Assembly (NCBI GenBank): GCA_038250235.1
Contig: JBBSCO010000027.1
Span: forward strand, 1-38,841
Length of the DNA: 38,841 nucleotides
Direction of reading: 5' to 3'
DNA from: JAAUTS01 sp038250235
GTDB taxonomy: Bacteria > Verrucomicrobiota > Verrucomicrobiia > Methylacidiphilales > JAAUTS01
Position 1 is the stretch's first letter. Every line of letters begins with the position of its first letter. This document shows positions 22,812-31,998 of the stretch, in pieces. The notes under the pieces were generated by a model, which saw nothing but the letters and a program-made list of their open reading frames with translations, searched no databases and was not told the DNA's origin. Made by a program: the position numbers and the translations under genes.

Positions 22812-25597
22812 GCCTTGGACTGAAGAACCTGGTTGAGGGATTTCAAAATGCGTCTCTTCTGCGCCTGATCCGTAATCTTGCTACCTTCCGCATCAACCAG
22901 ATAAAAAGTGTCCAGGGCAGCACCCTTCTCCGTCGTGATCCGGGCATAGACAATGGAGACTTTGTTGTCCGTCAGGGTTTTGGAAATACGGTAAAGAAAA
23001 CCGATACTGTCCGTGGCTTTTACATGTAGAAGCGTGTATTGCTCTGAGCTTTCATTGTCAAACCCCAGGGCAAGAGCCACCACCTCTTCCTCCACCGGAA
23101 GTTTGTAGCTGTTTTTCATGCGGGAAAATTCACGCTCCAGATCATATTCCACCTCTGTCAGGCTTTTCGCCAGGGCCGTTTCAAAGGCCTGGCGGTCCAA
23201 CTTGTGCGTCACCGCATTCATCTGATTTGTGCAGACGCGGAATGCGTCAATAACGATGTGATCTGCACGGGTCCATATATCGGCACTCAGGATATTCAGC
23301 CCGGCCACGGCAAAGGAACCTACAATCTTGGTGAACAACTGGTCGCGATCCCAGGTCACAATACCGACCTGGGAATGATCCTCCAGGGGCTTGTCCTCCC
23401 AACGAACCACCGGAATCAGGGGGTTCCCTTCGGCCTCCAGTTGTTTTACAAAAAACTCATGCACAAGTTTGATGTCCCTGATGATCTGTTCCTCCCCGGC
23501 CTGACTGAAATAGGTGGCGGGTAGAGCGGCAAAATGCGCCTCATACTCACCGGGATCAATCTGCTGCGAAAGACGCTGCACCACCCGCTTTTTGAGATCT
23601 TTCCGATCCGCTTCGGCTTTTCTGAGAAACTCGGCTTCATCTTTTAACACTTCAATCGTAGAAAGATAAAGCGTCCAGACCAGCCCCTCTTTCCAATTCG
23701 ACCAGGAAGAGTCCCCGATTCCCTGCACATCAGCGAAGGTCATCAGCATCAGCAGATCCAGACGTTCCTTGTCCTGAACAATGCGGGCGAAGTCGCGGAT
23801 CGTCTTGGGATCCTCCAGATTCCTGCGCAAGGCAAATTCAGTCAGAGTCATGTGATGATCGACAAGAAAGCTCAAATTTTGCAATTCACGGCCCTTGATC
23901 CTCATACGGCGCCCGAAACGTACAGCCAATTGTGCACTAAGCTGGCTGTGGTCACCCGTGTTGCCCGCCTTCCCGACGTCATGTAAAATGAGGGCCAGAT
24001 AAAGAATTTCAGGCTTGTCACAACCAACGAACATTTTCCGGTATTTGACATAGGGCTCGGCCTCGTCCTGCAATACACGGTCAAGCTGCTCAATGCAGAC
24101 AATCGTATGTTCATCCGCGGTATAACGATGATAAAATTCATGCTGAACCAGACATGTCAATGGCGCGAACTCCGGGATGAGACTTCCCAGTATGCCCAGT
24201 TCGTGCATCTTGCGCACCACACGGCCCACACGGCCTTTTTGGCGCATGATATCTGTCAGCATTTCCCGGACTTCAGGAAGCCAGAGAAATTTGCGGGTCA
24301 CTGCGCCCAGTCGCGACCGCATGATGTTCTCCAGTTCCGGACTTAGAGACGCATTCCGTTTTTGCATGATCTGGAATACACGGATCATGCGCACCGGATC
24401 CTCGGTGAAAATATTCCTGTTCTCCGCCGACAACTCTCCCCCGGCCAGAATGAAACCATTGATTTTTTCCTGGGATTTGGCCCCTTGCGGCAGGATGTTC
24501 CAGAACGCACTTCTTTTAGTTTCACTCAAGCCTGCCAATCTCCTGGAGTGGGCGTTGGCAATCAGAAACAAATCCCGGCTGTGCTGGTAGTAATCCCGCA
24601 TCATATCCTCAATGCGCCTCAGCAGATGTTTGTGGGAGTAGCCCAGGGCATTGGCCACATCTTTCTGTAGGGAGAGAGTAAGAACATCGCCTGCACGGCC
24701 CTGGATCAAATGAAGTTCATTCCTCACTCTCAATAAAAAATCATAGGCGCTGTCCATCTTCTTCCGGTCACTGGCACTGATGATGCCCTCCCCTTGAAGT
24801 CCCTGGGTGCTGTCGATGCCTTTGATCGCCATGGCCATCCAAAGAAGATTATGGTAGTCGCGCAGCCCCCCGCAGCTGCTTTTGACATTGGGCTCCTGCA
24901 TGAAGACCGTGTTGCCCATTTTTTTATGACGCGCTTCCTGGTCTTCCATTCGCCATTTGGCGTAGGCATGCTCGTTGCCGCTGACACAGAGCCGCTTGAA
25001 ACGGCGTTGAAATTCCTCAAAAATCAGGGCATTCCCGCTCAACAACCGCGACTCCAACAGGGCCGTGCGCGTCTGCAGATCCTCGCGCCCCTGCTGGATG
25101 GCCTGCTCCAGATCCCTGCTGGCGTGCCCTACCTTGAGTCCGATGTCCCACAGGATGTAAAGCACCTGCTCAATGGTATCAGCGACAAACCGTGCGGAAG
25201 GGGATTTGGCCTCCTGCTTGTCGTATAAAAAAAGAAGATCAATGTCGCTGTAGGGTGAAAGTTGCCCCCGCCCGTAGCCACCCGTGGCCACCATCGCAAT
25301 GCGTATGTTTTGGGCTGAAACCGCATGGGACTTTTCCGCATTCAGCAAAGCCGTGTCCAAAATATGCTGCAACACCACATCCACCACATCCGCCCGCTTT
25401 TCCGAACACCCCAAACCACTCTCCCCGGCACGGTGCGCCATCCGCAGACGGTGCTCCTCCACCTTCAGAAAATTCCGGTACAAATCCAGAAGATCGGTGG
25501 GGCTGCGTTGGGCGAGATTGATCAGTTTCGCTTCTGCATGCTTGAGAACTTTTTCCAAATGGGCCGACATGAAGAAGTCACGATAATGCTGCGTCAT
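22808..25597 (-). CDS. glnD: Bifunctional PII uridylyltransferase/uridylyl-removing enzyme
   Basis: Senses glutamine and modifies PII signal proteins (GlnB/GlnK), which in turn control glutamine synthetase and nitrogen gene expression. At 929 residues it is of normal length. Domains in order: nucleotidyltransferase with GGYGRGQLSPYSDIDLLFLY (106-125); GlnD-specific helical part with SSCGGLRDYHNL; HD domain with HRYTADEHT (490-498), HDVGKAG (539-545) and DHHMT (580-584); and two ACT domains, about residues 728-800 and 850-929. The active-site GG, DxD and HD motifs are intact, so both activities are expected. It heads the operon with the GAF kinase and is divergent from pdxJ. Confidence 0.96.
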   Translation of the reverse strand: MTQHYRDFFMSAHLEKVLKHAEAKLINLAQRSPTDLLDLYRNFLKVEEHRLRMAHRAGESGLGCSEKRADVVDVVLQHILDTALLNAEKSHAVSAQNIRIAMVATGGYGRGQLSPYSDIDLLFLYDKQEAKSPSARFVADTIEQVLYILWDIGLKVGHASRDLEQAIQQGREDLQTRTALLESRLLSGNALIFEEFQRRFKRLCVSGNEHAYAKWRMEDQEARHKKMGNTVFMQEPNVKSSCGGLRDYHNLLWMAMAIKGIDSTQGLQGEGIISASDRKKMDSAYDFLLRVRNELHLIQGRAGDVLTLSLQKDVANALGYSHKHLLRRIEDMMRDYYQHSRDLFLIANAHSRRLAGLSETKRSAFWNILPQGAKSQEKINGFILAGGELSAENRNIFTEDPVRMIRVFQIMQKRNASLSPELENIMRSRLGAVTRKFLWLPEVREMLTDIMRQKGRVGRVVRKMHELGILGSLIPEFAPLTCLVQHEFYHRYTADEHTIVCIEQLDRVLQDEAEPYVKYRKMFVGCDKPEILYLALILHDVGKAGNTGDHSQLSAQLAVRFGRRMRIKGRELQNLSFLVDHHMTLTEFALRRNLEDPKTIRDFARIVQDKERLDLLMLMTFADVQGIGDSSWSNWKEGLVWTLYLSTIEVLKDEAEFLRKAEADRKDLKKRVVQRLSQQIDPGEYEAHFAALPATYFSQAGEEQIIRDIKLVHEFFVKQLEAEGNPLIPVVRWEDKPLEDHSQVGIVTWDRDQLFTKIVGSFAVAGLNILSADIWTRADHIVIDAFRVCTNQMNAVTHKLDRQAFETALAKSLTEVEYDLEREFSRMKNSYKLPVEEEVVALALGFDNESSEQYTLLHVKATDSIGFLYRISKTLTDNKVSIVYARITTEKGAALDTFYLVDAEGSKITDQAQKRRILKSLNQVLQSKA

Positions 25598-25641
25598 CGG
25601 CTAAGCAACTGGTTTGAGGGTTAAATTTCATCCAGCCTTCC

Positions 25642-25669
25642 TTGCTATTTGCCCATGCTTTTCCATAAT
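25642..25669 (+). promoter_or_regulatory. Putative leaderless promoter of pdxJ
   Basis: TTGCTA (25642-25647), a 16-bp spacer and CATAAT (25664-25669) end exactly 6 nt before the ATG at 25676. This box supports 25676 as the start over the upstream ATG at 25655. Confidence 0.5.
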
Positions 25670-25675
25670 CAGGCC

Positions 25676-26425
25676 ATGCTGCTTCTCGGAGTCAACATCG
25701 ACCACGTCGCCACTCTGCGCCAGACCCGCTACCGGGAACTGGGCCCGGAACACCCCCTGTCCGAACCCTGCCCAGTCCGTGCCGCCCATATAGCCCTGGC
25801 CGCCGGTGCCTTTTCCATCACGGCCCACCTGAGGGAAGACCGCCGCCACATTCAGGATCTGGACATTCTTCGCTTGAAAAAAGAGCTTCAGGCCCCCCTC
25901 AATCTGGAAATGGCCGTCACTCCGGCCATGCTTGATTTTGCCTGCCTGCTCAAACCGGAGGAAGTCTGCCTGGTTCCCGAAAACCGCTTGGAAGTTTCCA
26001 CTGAAGGCGGTCTGGATGTGGTCGGCAACCTGCTCAAAATCAAAGACGCCTGCTCCCGTCTGAGCGATGCCGGCATCATGGCAAGCCTCTTCATTGATCC
26101 AACAATCCCGCAAATCAGCGCCGCGGTTTCCGCCGGAGCACCCTGCATTGAATTGCATACCGGCTGTTTTGCCAATGCCCTTGACCCGATCAACCGGGAA
26201 CTGGAACTGCAACGTCTGGAAAGTGCCGCTGAACAAGCCCATTTGTCCGGGTTGCAGGTCAATGCCGGCCATGGTTTGCACTACCAAAATCTGAAATCCT
26301 TTCTGGCAGTCCCCCACCTGCACACGCTGAACATCGGCCACTCCATTGTTTCACGCGCCATCAGCACCGGGATGGAAACCGCCGTCAAAGAAATGCTGGC
26401 CCTTATGCAGGGCTACCGCTCATGA
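25676..26425 (+). CDS. pdxJ: Pyridoxine 5'-phosphate synthase
   Basis: Condenses 1-deoxy-D-xylulose 5-phosphate with 3-amino-2-oxopropyl phosphate to give pyridoxine 5'-phosphate, the last ring-forming step of the DXP-dependent vitamin B6 pathway. From ATG 25676 it has 249 residues, the family length. It begins MLLLGVNIDHVATLRQTRY, the conserved N-terminus. Other signatures are ITAHLREDRRHIQDLDIL, EEVCLVPENR and CIELHTGCFA. It overlaps acpS by 4 bp (ATGA). The order pdxJ-acpS-nnr is common in many bacteria. Confidence 0.96.
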   Translation: MLLLGVNIDHVATLRQTRYRELGPEHPLSEPCPVRAAHIALAAGAFSITAHLREDRRHIQDLDILRLKKELQAPLNLEMAVTPAMLDFACLLKPEEVCLVPENRLEVSTEGGLDVVGNLLKIKDACSRLSDAGIMASLFIDPTIPQISAAVSAGAPCIELHTGCFANALDPINRELELQRLESAAEQAHLSGLQVNAGHGLHYQNLKSFLAVPHLHTLNIGHSIVSRAISTGMETAVKEMLALMQGYRS

Positions 26426-26814
26426 GCGAGATGATTTTGGGCCAAGGTATTGATCTGGTTGAATGTGGACGGATCGAAGAATCCATCAATCGTTTTGGCG
26501 AACGTTTCCTGGATCGCCTCTTCCTGGCTTCGGAACGGGATTACTGCGGAAAGCAAAAAGTTCCCCACCGCCACTTCGCTGCACGCTTTGCCGCCAAAGA
26601 AGCCATCAGCAAGGCCTTTGGCACCGGAATCGGCGAACATCTCGGGTGGAAAGACATGGAGATTCTGCGCAACGAGAGTGGAGAACCCAAAGTCACCCTT
26701 CACGGCAAAGGCCTTGATCTGTTCCAGCAAAAAAACGGATTACGTGTTCTCATCAGCCTCACCCATACGGACAACTACGCCGCCGCAACCGCCCTTTTGA
26801 TCACTCGTGCATGA
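26422..26814 (+). CDS. acpS: Holo-[acyl-carrier-protein] synthase
   Basis: Transfers 4'-phosphopantetheine from CoA to apo-ACP for fatty acid synthesis. It is 130 residues. The metal-binding residues are Asp11 (GQGIDLVE) and Glu60 (FAAKEAISKAFGTG), both conserved. The C-terminal ISLTHTDNYAAA matches the family's ISLSHT/D-x-x-A-A pattern. It overlaps both neighbours by 4 bp, so pdxJ, acpS and nnr are translationally coupled. Confidence 0.95.
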   Translation: MSEMILGQGIDLVECGRIEESINRFGERFLDRLFLASERDYCGKQKVPHRHFAARFAAKEAISKAFGTGIGEHLGWKDMEILRNESGEPKVTLHGKGLDLFQQKNGLRVLISLTHTDNYAAATALLITRA

Positions 26815-28346
26815 AAACAGTCAGCACGGCGGAGATGCGGGCCTGGGAGCAAAAAGGTCTCCAATCCGGAATGCGCGCGGAGTTCCTCATGCAGCATGCC
26901 GTATCCGGTCTGATGGCCCGTTGGATAAAACGCTTTCCCCGGCCCGGCCAGGCCCTGTTTTTTTGCGGTAAAGGGCACAACGGAAACGATGGCTTGTGGC
27001 TGGCCGAGCTTCTACGCCGACACGGCTGGGACGTGGCCATTGTGTTAAGCCATCAGTCCTCACAGCGCCGAGCAGTGGAGTCTGCAGAAGTCAGGGCATC
27101 CATCCAACATGCCTCCGTCTGGCCCCAGACGCCTGAATTTCCCGGTAGAACTGGTAAAATCCGCATCCTGGTTGATGCTCTCCTGGGAACGGGTGCGAGT
27201 GGAGCACCCCGCGGAATGGAAAAGGATCTACTCTCCGCCATGGCTGGGCTTTCGTCCTCCTTTGATTTCAAAATCAGCCTGGACGCACCCTCTGGGATCG
27301 ATGCGGACACGGGCCAGCCCTTTCCGGATGCTTTCCGTGCTGATCTTACCATGTGCCTGGGAGCCATAAAAAAGGGATTGCTTCAGGATCAAGCCAGACC
27401 CTGGGTGGGCCGCCTGGATTGTATCCCCCTTCCCCTGCCTCTGGAAACCTGCGACGCTTCCGGCCCCGACACTTTTCATCTCCAGGATGCCCATTCCCTG
27501 GCCCGTCACCTGTCCGCGTCCAGCCACAAATATCAACGCGGCACTCTCTCCGTCTGGGCGGGATCTCCCGGCATGGGTGGAGCGGCTCTGTTAAGTGCGG
27601 GCAGCGGACTCCGGGCGGGAGCAGGACTGGTTCGCCTCTATACACATTCCGGCCTGGAATCCGCCATCCTGCAATCCCATCCGGAAATCATGACCTGGCC
27701 TCTAACCCCAGCGGCACTTCCTGCGGCTTTTTTCAAAGCAAAGGCCTGGGTGCTGGGTCCCGGCATCGGCGTCACGGATGAAAATTTTACCATACTGAAA
27801 AACCTTTTGACCTCCGCCCCCTGCCCGCTTGTCCTCGATGCCGATGCTCTTACTCTGCTTGCCCGGGACACCGGACTTCTGAACGAATGTCACCAGCCCG
27901 TGCTTTTGACTCCCCACCATGGCGAACTTGAACGCTTGCTTGGAGAACCCTTTGTTGAACGATCCTCCGCTGCCGATATCTGGCTTAAGAGGCATCCCTC
28001 CACAATCCTCATCGCCAAAGGACCCAACACCTTGGTTGCCGCCAACAATCAAAGGCTGAGCCACAACGGCAGCGGAAACCCCGGCATGGCCAGTGCTGGA
28101 ATGGGCGATGTCCTGTCTGGAATTTTAGGCTCTCTCCTCGCCCAGGGATATGCCCCCTGGGACGCAGCGCGCCTGGGAGTTTATTGGCATGGCCTGGCTG
28201 CTGATCATGCTGCGGAGTCACAGACGGAGCAATGTCTGAACGCCTGTGACTTGATCTCACATCTGGGTTCCGCCTGGAAAGAGATAATTGCTTTAAATGC
28301 ATCGGATGACATGCTTGACGTCCTTCCAGCCTCTTCGATAAATTGA
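26811..28346 (+). CDS. nnr: Bifunctional NAD(P)H-hydrate epimerase / ADP-dependent dehydratase
   Basis: Repairs hydrated NAD(P)H. It has 511 residues in two domains. The N-terminal YjeF_N epimerase (NnrE, about 1-215) shows GKGHNGNDG (53-61), VDALLGTG and LDAPSGIDADTG. The C-terminal ribokinase-like dehydratase (NnrD, about 225-495) shows GAGLVRLYT, VLGPGIG, LVLDADALTLLA, LLTPHHGELERLL and the catalytic loop GNPGMASAGMGDVLSG. All key motifs are present. It starts within the acpS stop codon and is followed after 6 bp by a sugar transferase gene. Confidence 0.95.
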   Translation: MKTVSTAEMRAWEQKGLQSGMRAEFLMQHAVSGLMARWIKRFPRPGQALFFCGKGHNGNDGLWLAELLRRHGWDVAIVLSHQSSQRRAVESAEVRASIQHASVWPQTPEFPGRTGKIRILVDALLGTGASGAPRGMEKDLLSAMAGLSSSFDFKISLDAPSGIDADTGQPFPDAFRADLTMCLGAIKKGLLQDQARPWVGRLDCIPLPLPLETCDASGPDTFHLQDAHSLARHLSASSHKYQRGTLSVWAGSPGMGGAALLSAGSGLRAGAGLVRLYTHSGLESAILQSHPEIMTWPLTPAALPAAFFKAKAWVLGPGIGVTDENFTILKNLLTSAPCPLVLDADALTLLARDTGLLNECHQPVLLTPHHGELERLLGEPFVERSSAADIWLKRHPSTILIAKGPNTLVAANNQRLSHNGSGNPGMASAGMGDVLSGILGSLLAQGYAPWDAARLGVYWHGLAADHAAESQTEQCLNACDLISHLGSAWKEIIALNASDDMLDVLPASSIN

Positions 28347-28352
28347 TCGCCC

Positions 28353-29750
28353 ATGTTACTGACCAACTTCAGGCAAAGCAGGATCTTTCTTCAACTGATT
28401 GACTGTGCCTTGGCCTGTGCCGCTTTTCTGGCGGCCTACTGGTTCCGCATCTTATTAGCGGAAAGCATGGATTTCCGTTTCTTTGAAACCAATATCGGCC
28501 ATCTGAAGGATTACACGGCTTTCCTTCTGCCACTGGCCATTTCCACTCCCATCGTTCTTTCCTACTTTAATTTCTACAGCCTGGGGGTTATTCAAAGCCG
28601 GGGCCAGATCCTCAACCTGTGCTTCCAATGCGCCATCGTCCTTTTCCTCGTCCAGGTTCTTCTGATGTTTTTTTTCAAGGAAAGTCTCAGCCGCGCCACC
28701 TTCCTCTTTTTTGTCCCCATCTGCGCCTTTTTTCTTTTCTCCCGTCAGATGGGTCTTCTGGCCATCCGAAGCCAATTAACCAAATTCCACCGTCAGCTGC
28801 GTAATCTTCTACTGGTCACCGACCACACGGAAAAGACAAGTTGGGGCCAGGACCTCCGCAGCCATCCCGAACTCGGTTTCCGTCTGGCCCGCCAGATTGA
28901 TCCCGGCAACATTGAACTGAACGACTTCATTCAGCTTCTGCATCAAGACTCCATTCAATTGGTCATTTTTGACATCCGGAAAAGTTCCCTCGAAAAAGTG
29001 GCGGAAGAACTGCAGGCTTGCGAGGAGGAAGGCATTGAGGTCTGGCTCTCCACTGGCATTTTCCAAACCCGCATCGCCCGGGCCAAGGTCGATTACTTTG
29101 CCGAAAGGCCCATCCTCATTTTTAGAAGCACTCCCGACAGCTCCCTCCAACTCCTGGGCAAAGCCTCTCTGGATCTTGCCGGGGCCATCGGCCTGATACT
29201 TGTTTTTTGCCTTCCCATGCTGATTATCGCTCTGATCATCAAACTTACGTCGAAAGGATCTGTCCTTTTTTCGCAGGAGCGCAGCGGCCACTACGGAAAA
29301 CCCTTCCGCATGCTGAAATTCCGCTCCATGTATTCGGATGCCGAGCAACGCCAGGAAGAGTTGCGGCTACTCAACGAAATGTCAGGCCCGGTATTCAAAA
29401 TCAGCAAAGATCCCCGCATCACCCCCATCGGTAAATGGATCCGCAGGACCAGCCTGGATGAACTACCCCAACTATTCAACGTTCTGCGTGGTCAAATGAG
29501 CCTCGTTGGTCCACGCCCCCTTCCTACCTACGAAACTCTGGCCATCTCAAAGAACGAACAACGCCGCCGTCTCAGCGTCAAACCCGGTATAACCTGCCTC
29601 TGGCAGATTTCCGGACGCAATCAAGTTACCAGCTTTGAAGAATGGGTGAGGCTTGATCTCGATTATATTGACCGCTGGTCCCTCTGGCTCGATATCGAAA
29701 TCCTTCTCAAAACCATCCCCGCCGTCCTGCTGACCAAAGGCGCCCGTTAA
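28353..29750 (+). CDS. Polyprenyl-phosphate hexose-1-phosphate transferase (exopolysaccharide)
   Basis: Membrane enzyme of 465 residues of the WcaJ/WbaP type, which loads the first sugar phosphate on undecaprenyl phosphate for exopolysaccharide or O-antigen synthesis. The N-terminal half has four transmembrane segments (residues about 10-130) and a nucleotide-binding-like domain (150-260). A fifth hydrophobic segment (about 270-295) precedes the catalytic domain: VLFSQERSGHYGKPFRMLKF, RSMYSDAEQRQEE, TSLDELPQLFNVLRGQMSLV, GPRPLP, and the C-terminal KPGITCLWQISGRN. No other polysaccharide genes are nearby. It is only 6 bp from nnr, so probably in the same operon. Confidence 0.92.
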   Translation: MLLTNFRQSRIFLQLIDCALACAAFLAAYWFRILLAESMDFRFFETNIGHLKDYTAFLLPLAISTPIVLSYFNFYSLGVIQSRGQILNLCFQCAIVLFLVQVLLMFFFKESLSRATFLFFVPICAFFLFSRQMGLLAIRSQLTKFHRQLRNLLLVTDHTEKTSWGQDLRSHPELGFRLARQIDPGNIELNDFIQLLHQDSIQLVIFDIRKSSLEKVAEELQACEEEGIEVWLSTGIFQTRIARAKVDYFAERPILIFRSTPDSSLQLLGKASLDLAGAIGLILVFCLPMLIIALIIKLTSKGSVLFSQERSGHYGKPFRMLKFRSMYSDAEQRQEELRLLNEMSGPVFKISKDPRITPIGKWIRRTSLDELPQLFNVLRGQMSLVGPRPLPTYETLAISKNEQRRRLSVKPGITCLWQISGRNQVTSFEEWVRLDLDYIDRWSLWLDIEILLKTIPAVLLTKGAR

Positions 29751-29826
29751 AAGGCCCACGGCTTAAAAACACGCGCTCTTGCCCCTGCCTGTCTGAAGCC
29801 TTAGTCTAAGTCTGTCCTCTAAGACC

Positions 29827-30906
29827 ATGATCGCACCCATCCATACTCCGGATCTGCGCCCTTTGATTCTGGATTTAAAACCGGAACTCTGGGATCTCGG
29901 CTCCGCCCCCGCCTACCGCCGGAATCAGCTGGTGGAATGGATTTATCAAAAAAGGGCGGACTCGTTTGCCGAAATGCTCAACCTCCCCAAGGATCTTCGC
30001 CAACACCTCGAATCCACCTATCGTCTTAAAGGTCTGGAACTGGTCAAAGGCCAGGGATCGGGCGATACCACCCGCAAATTCCTCTTTCACCTGCACAAGG
30101 GTGATTACATCGAAAGTGTTCTCATCCCCGCCTCTCCAGCCCTCTATGGCGAACGATCCGACCGCCACACCCTCTGTGTCTCCAGCCAGGTCGGCTGCGC
30201 CTACGGTTGCAAGTTCTGCGCCAGTGGACTTGATGGCTTCAAACGCAATCTGAGTAGCGGCGAAATCTACTCCCAAATCATCGAAATCGAGCGGCACAGC
30301 GGCAAAAAAATCAACAACCTCGTTTTCATGGGCATGGGCGAACCCCTGGCCAACTTCGACAACCTTATGGCGGCCATTGATGTCATCAACGCGGACTGGG
30401 GTCTCAATATCGGAGCCCGCCATATTACCATCTCCACCAGCGGGCTGGTTCCCCGGATCAAGGCCCTCGCCGATCAACCACGCCAGCTCCGTCTTGCCAT
30501 CTCCCTCCACGGGGCTTCCAATCCCGTCCGGGACCTCATCATGCCCATCAACCGGAAGTATCCCGTCGAAGAGCTCCTCGAAGCCTGTAATTACTTCCAG
30601 ACCAAAAAGAAAAAGATGATCACCTTTGAATACATCCTCATCCAAGGCGTCAACGACCATCCCGATCAGGCCCGGCTGCTCGTTTCCCATGCACGGCGTC
30701 TGCATGCCAAAATCAATCTCATCCCCTATAATAAAGTCGATGGTCTGGAATGGAACCGCCCCGACAACAAAACCATCAGGGCTTTTGCCTCCATCCTCAA
30801 AAACGCCAACATTTCCTGCACCGTCCGCCTGGAAAAAGGCCACGACATCGATGCCGCCTGCGGACAACTGCGCCTCAAACAAATCCAGCCTCCTGTAACT
30901 GCATAA
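29827..30906 (+). CDS. rlmN: 23S rRNA (adenine-2503-C2)-methyltransferase / tRNA (adenine-37-C2)-methyltransferase
   Basis: Radical SAM methyltransferase of 359 residues. The iron-sulfur motif is CAYGCKFC (Cys124, Cys128, Cys131). The methyl-carrying Cys is Cys345 near the C-terminus (DIDAACGQLR). Other family motifs are FMGMGEPLANFDNL, ITISTSGLVPRIKAL, LRLAISLHGASN and LIPYNKVDGL. RlmN and Cfr are related; the general make-up fits RlmN. It follows the sugar transferase by 76 bp and probably has its own promoter. Confidence 0.96.
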   Translation: MIAPIHTPDLRPLILDLKPELWDLGSAPAYRRNQLVEWIYQKRADSFAEMLNLPKDLRQHLESTYRLKGLELVKGQGSGDTTRKFLFHLHKGDYIESVLIPASPALYGERSDRHTLCVSSQVGCAYGCKFCASGLDGFKRNLSSGEIYSQIIEIERHSGKKINNLVFMGMGEPLANFDNLMAAIDVINADWGLNIGARHITISTSGLVPRIKALADQPRQLRLAISLHGASNPVRDLIMPINRKYPVEELLEACNYFQTKKKKMITFEYILIQGVNDHPDQARLLVSHARRLHAKINLIPYNKVDGLEWNRPDNKTIRAFASILKNANISCTVRLEKGHDIDAACGQLRLKQIQPPVTA

Positions 30907-30954
30907 ATTAGTTCCCCAGTTTCAATTAATGTTTATTAGTCTCCATTAGTGGTT
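30906..30954. repeat. Short tandem repeat of TTAGT with 10-bp period
   Basis: TTAAT (30926-30930), TTAGT (30936-30940) and TTAGT (30946-30950) occur at exact 10-bp steps, with a further TTAGT at 30908-30912. This AT-rich stretch fills the gap between rlmN and metF. Confidence 0.5.
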
Positions 30955-31004
30955 TAAGGTCTGTGGTTCATTCACTTGAAACCCAAAACGCGAAACTCAC
31001 TCCA

Positions 31005-31886
31005 ATGTTAATCAAAGACATCCTTGACCAAACCCGTCCGGCTTACAGCTTCGAGTTCTTTCCACCCAAAACCGACGGAGATTGGGACAAACTCTTTTAT
31101 ACCATTGCCGATCTCATGCCTTTAAAGCCTTCTGCAGTTTCGGTAACTTACGGAGCCGGTGGCAGCACGCGCGAACGCACCCACGACCTCGTTGTCCGTA
31201 TCCAAAAAGAAACCAACCTCACGGTGGCCTCTCACCTGACCTGTGTCGGTTCCTCCCAGGATGAAATCCGCCAGATTCTCGAACGTTACAACCAGGCAGG
31301 TGTTCACAATATTCTGGCCCTTCGCGGGGACGCACCCAAAGGACAGAAGGAATGGACCCCGTCTCCCGATGGATTCCACTACGCAACAGAGCTGGTTGCC
31401 TTCATCAAAAAACACTACCCTCACTTTGGTATCGGGGTGGCCGGCTTCCCGGAAGGACATCCCGAGATGCCCAACCGTCTGAAAGAAATCGACAATCTCA
31501 AAGCCAAAGTCGATCAGGGTGCCGATTACATCGTGACCCAGCTCTTTTTTGAGAACCGGGATTTTTATGATTTTTGCGAGCGTTGCCAACTGGCCGGAAT
31601 CAAGGTTCCCATCATTGCCGGACTCATGCCGATCACAACCCGCTCCGGCATGATTCGCATGGCCGAGCTGTCCGCTGGATCACGATTCCCCTCCGCTCTC
31701 CTTAAGGCCGTTCAACGTGCCGGAGACAACGATGACTATGTGGAAAAAGCCGGTATGCACTGGGCCACCGAACAGGTCCGGGACCTCATCGATCACGATG
31801 TGCGTGGCATCCATTTCTATACGCTTAACAAAGCCAAAGCCACCCAGCACATTTACGAAACCCTGTGCATGGCAGGAACCCCCTGA
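31005..31886 (+). CDS. metF: 5,10-methylenetetrahydrofolate reductase
   Basis: Reduces methylene-THF to 5-methyl-THF for methionine synthesis; FAD-dependent TIM barrel. ATG 31005 gives 293 residues and places the conserved YSFEFFPPK (catalytic Glu17) near the N-terminus as in E. coli MetF. A GTG start at 30963 would add 14 residues without family similarity. Other motifs are VTYGAGGSTRERT, HLTCVG, ILALRGDAPKG, FGIGVAGFPEGHPE, DYIVTQLFFE and IIAGLMPITTRSG. No ribosome binding site is clear for either start. Confidence 0.95.
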   Translation: MLIKDILDQTRPAYSFEFFPPKTDGDWDKLFYTIADLMPLKPSAVSVTYGAGGSTRERTHDLVVRIQKETNLTVASHLTCVGSSQDEIRQILERYNQAGVHNILALRGDAPKGQKEWTPSPDGFHYATELVAFIKKHYPHFGIGVAGFPEGHPEMPNRLKEIDNLKAKVDQGADYIVTQLFFENRDFYDFCERCQLAGIKVPIIAGLMPITTRSGMIRMAELSAGSRFPSALLKAVQRAGDNDDYVEKAGMHWATEQVRDLIDHDVRGIHFYTLNKAKATQHIYETLCMAGTP

Positions 31887-31963
31887 TCCTCAGCAACAAG
31901 GTGCCAGGCAAGGGATGCTTTGTGACAATTCGGTTCCAAATCCCGAAACCACGTCTCTTCTGA

Positions 31964-31992
31964 TTGCCACCCGCTGCCTCCGCTTCTAATGT
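31964..31992 (+). promoter_or_regulatory. Leaderless promoter of the LOG-family gene
   Basis: TTGCCA (31964-31969), a 17-bp spacer and TAATGT (31987-31992) end exactly 6 nt before the ATG at 31999. This is the clearest example of the recurrent promoter layout in the window. Confidence 0.6.
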
Positions 31993-31998
31993 AAGGTC

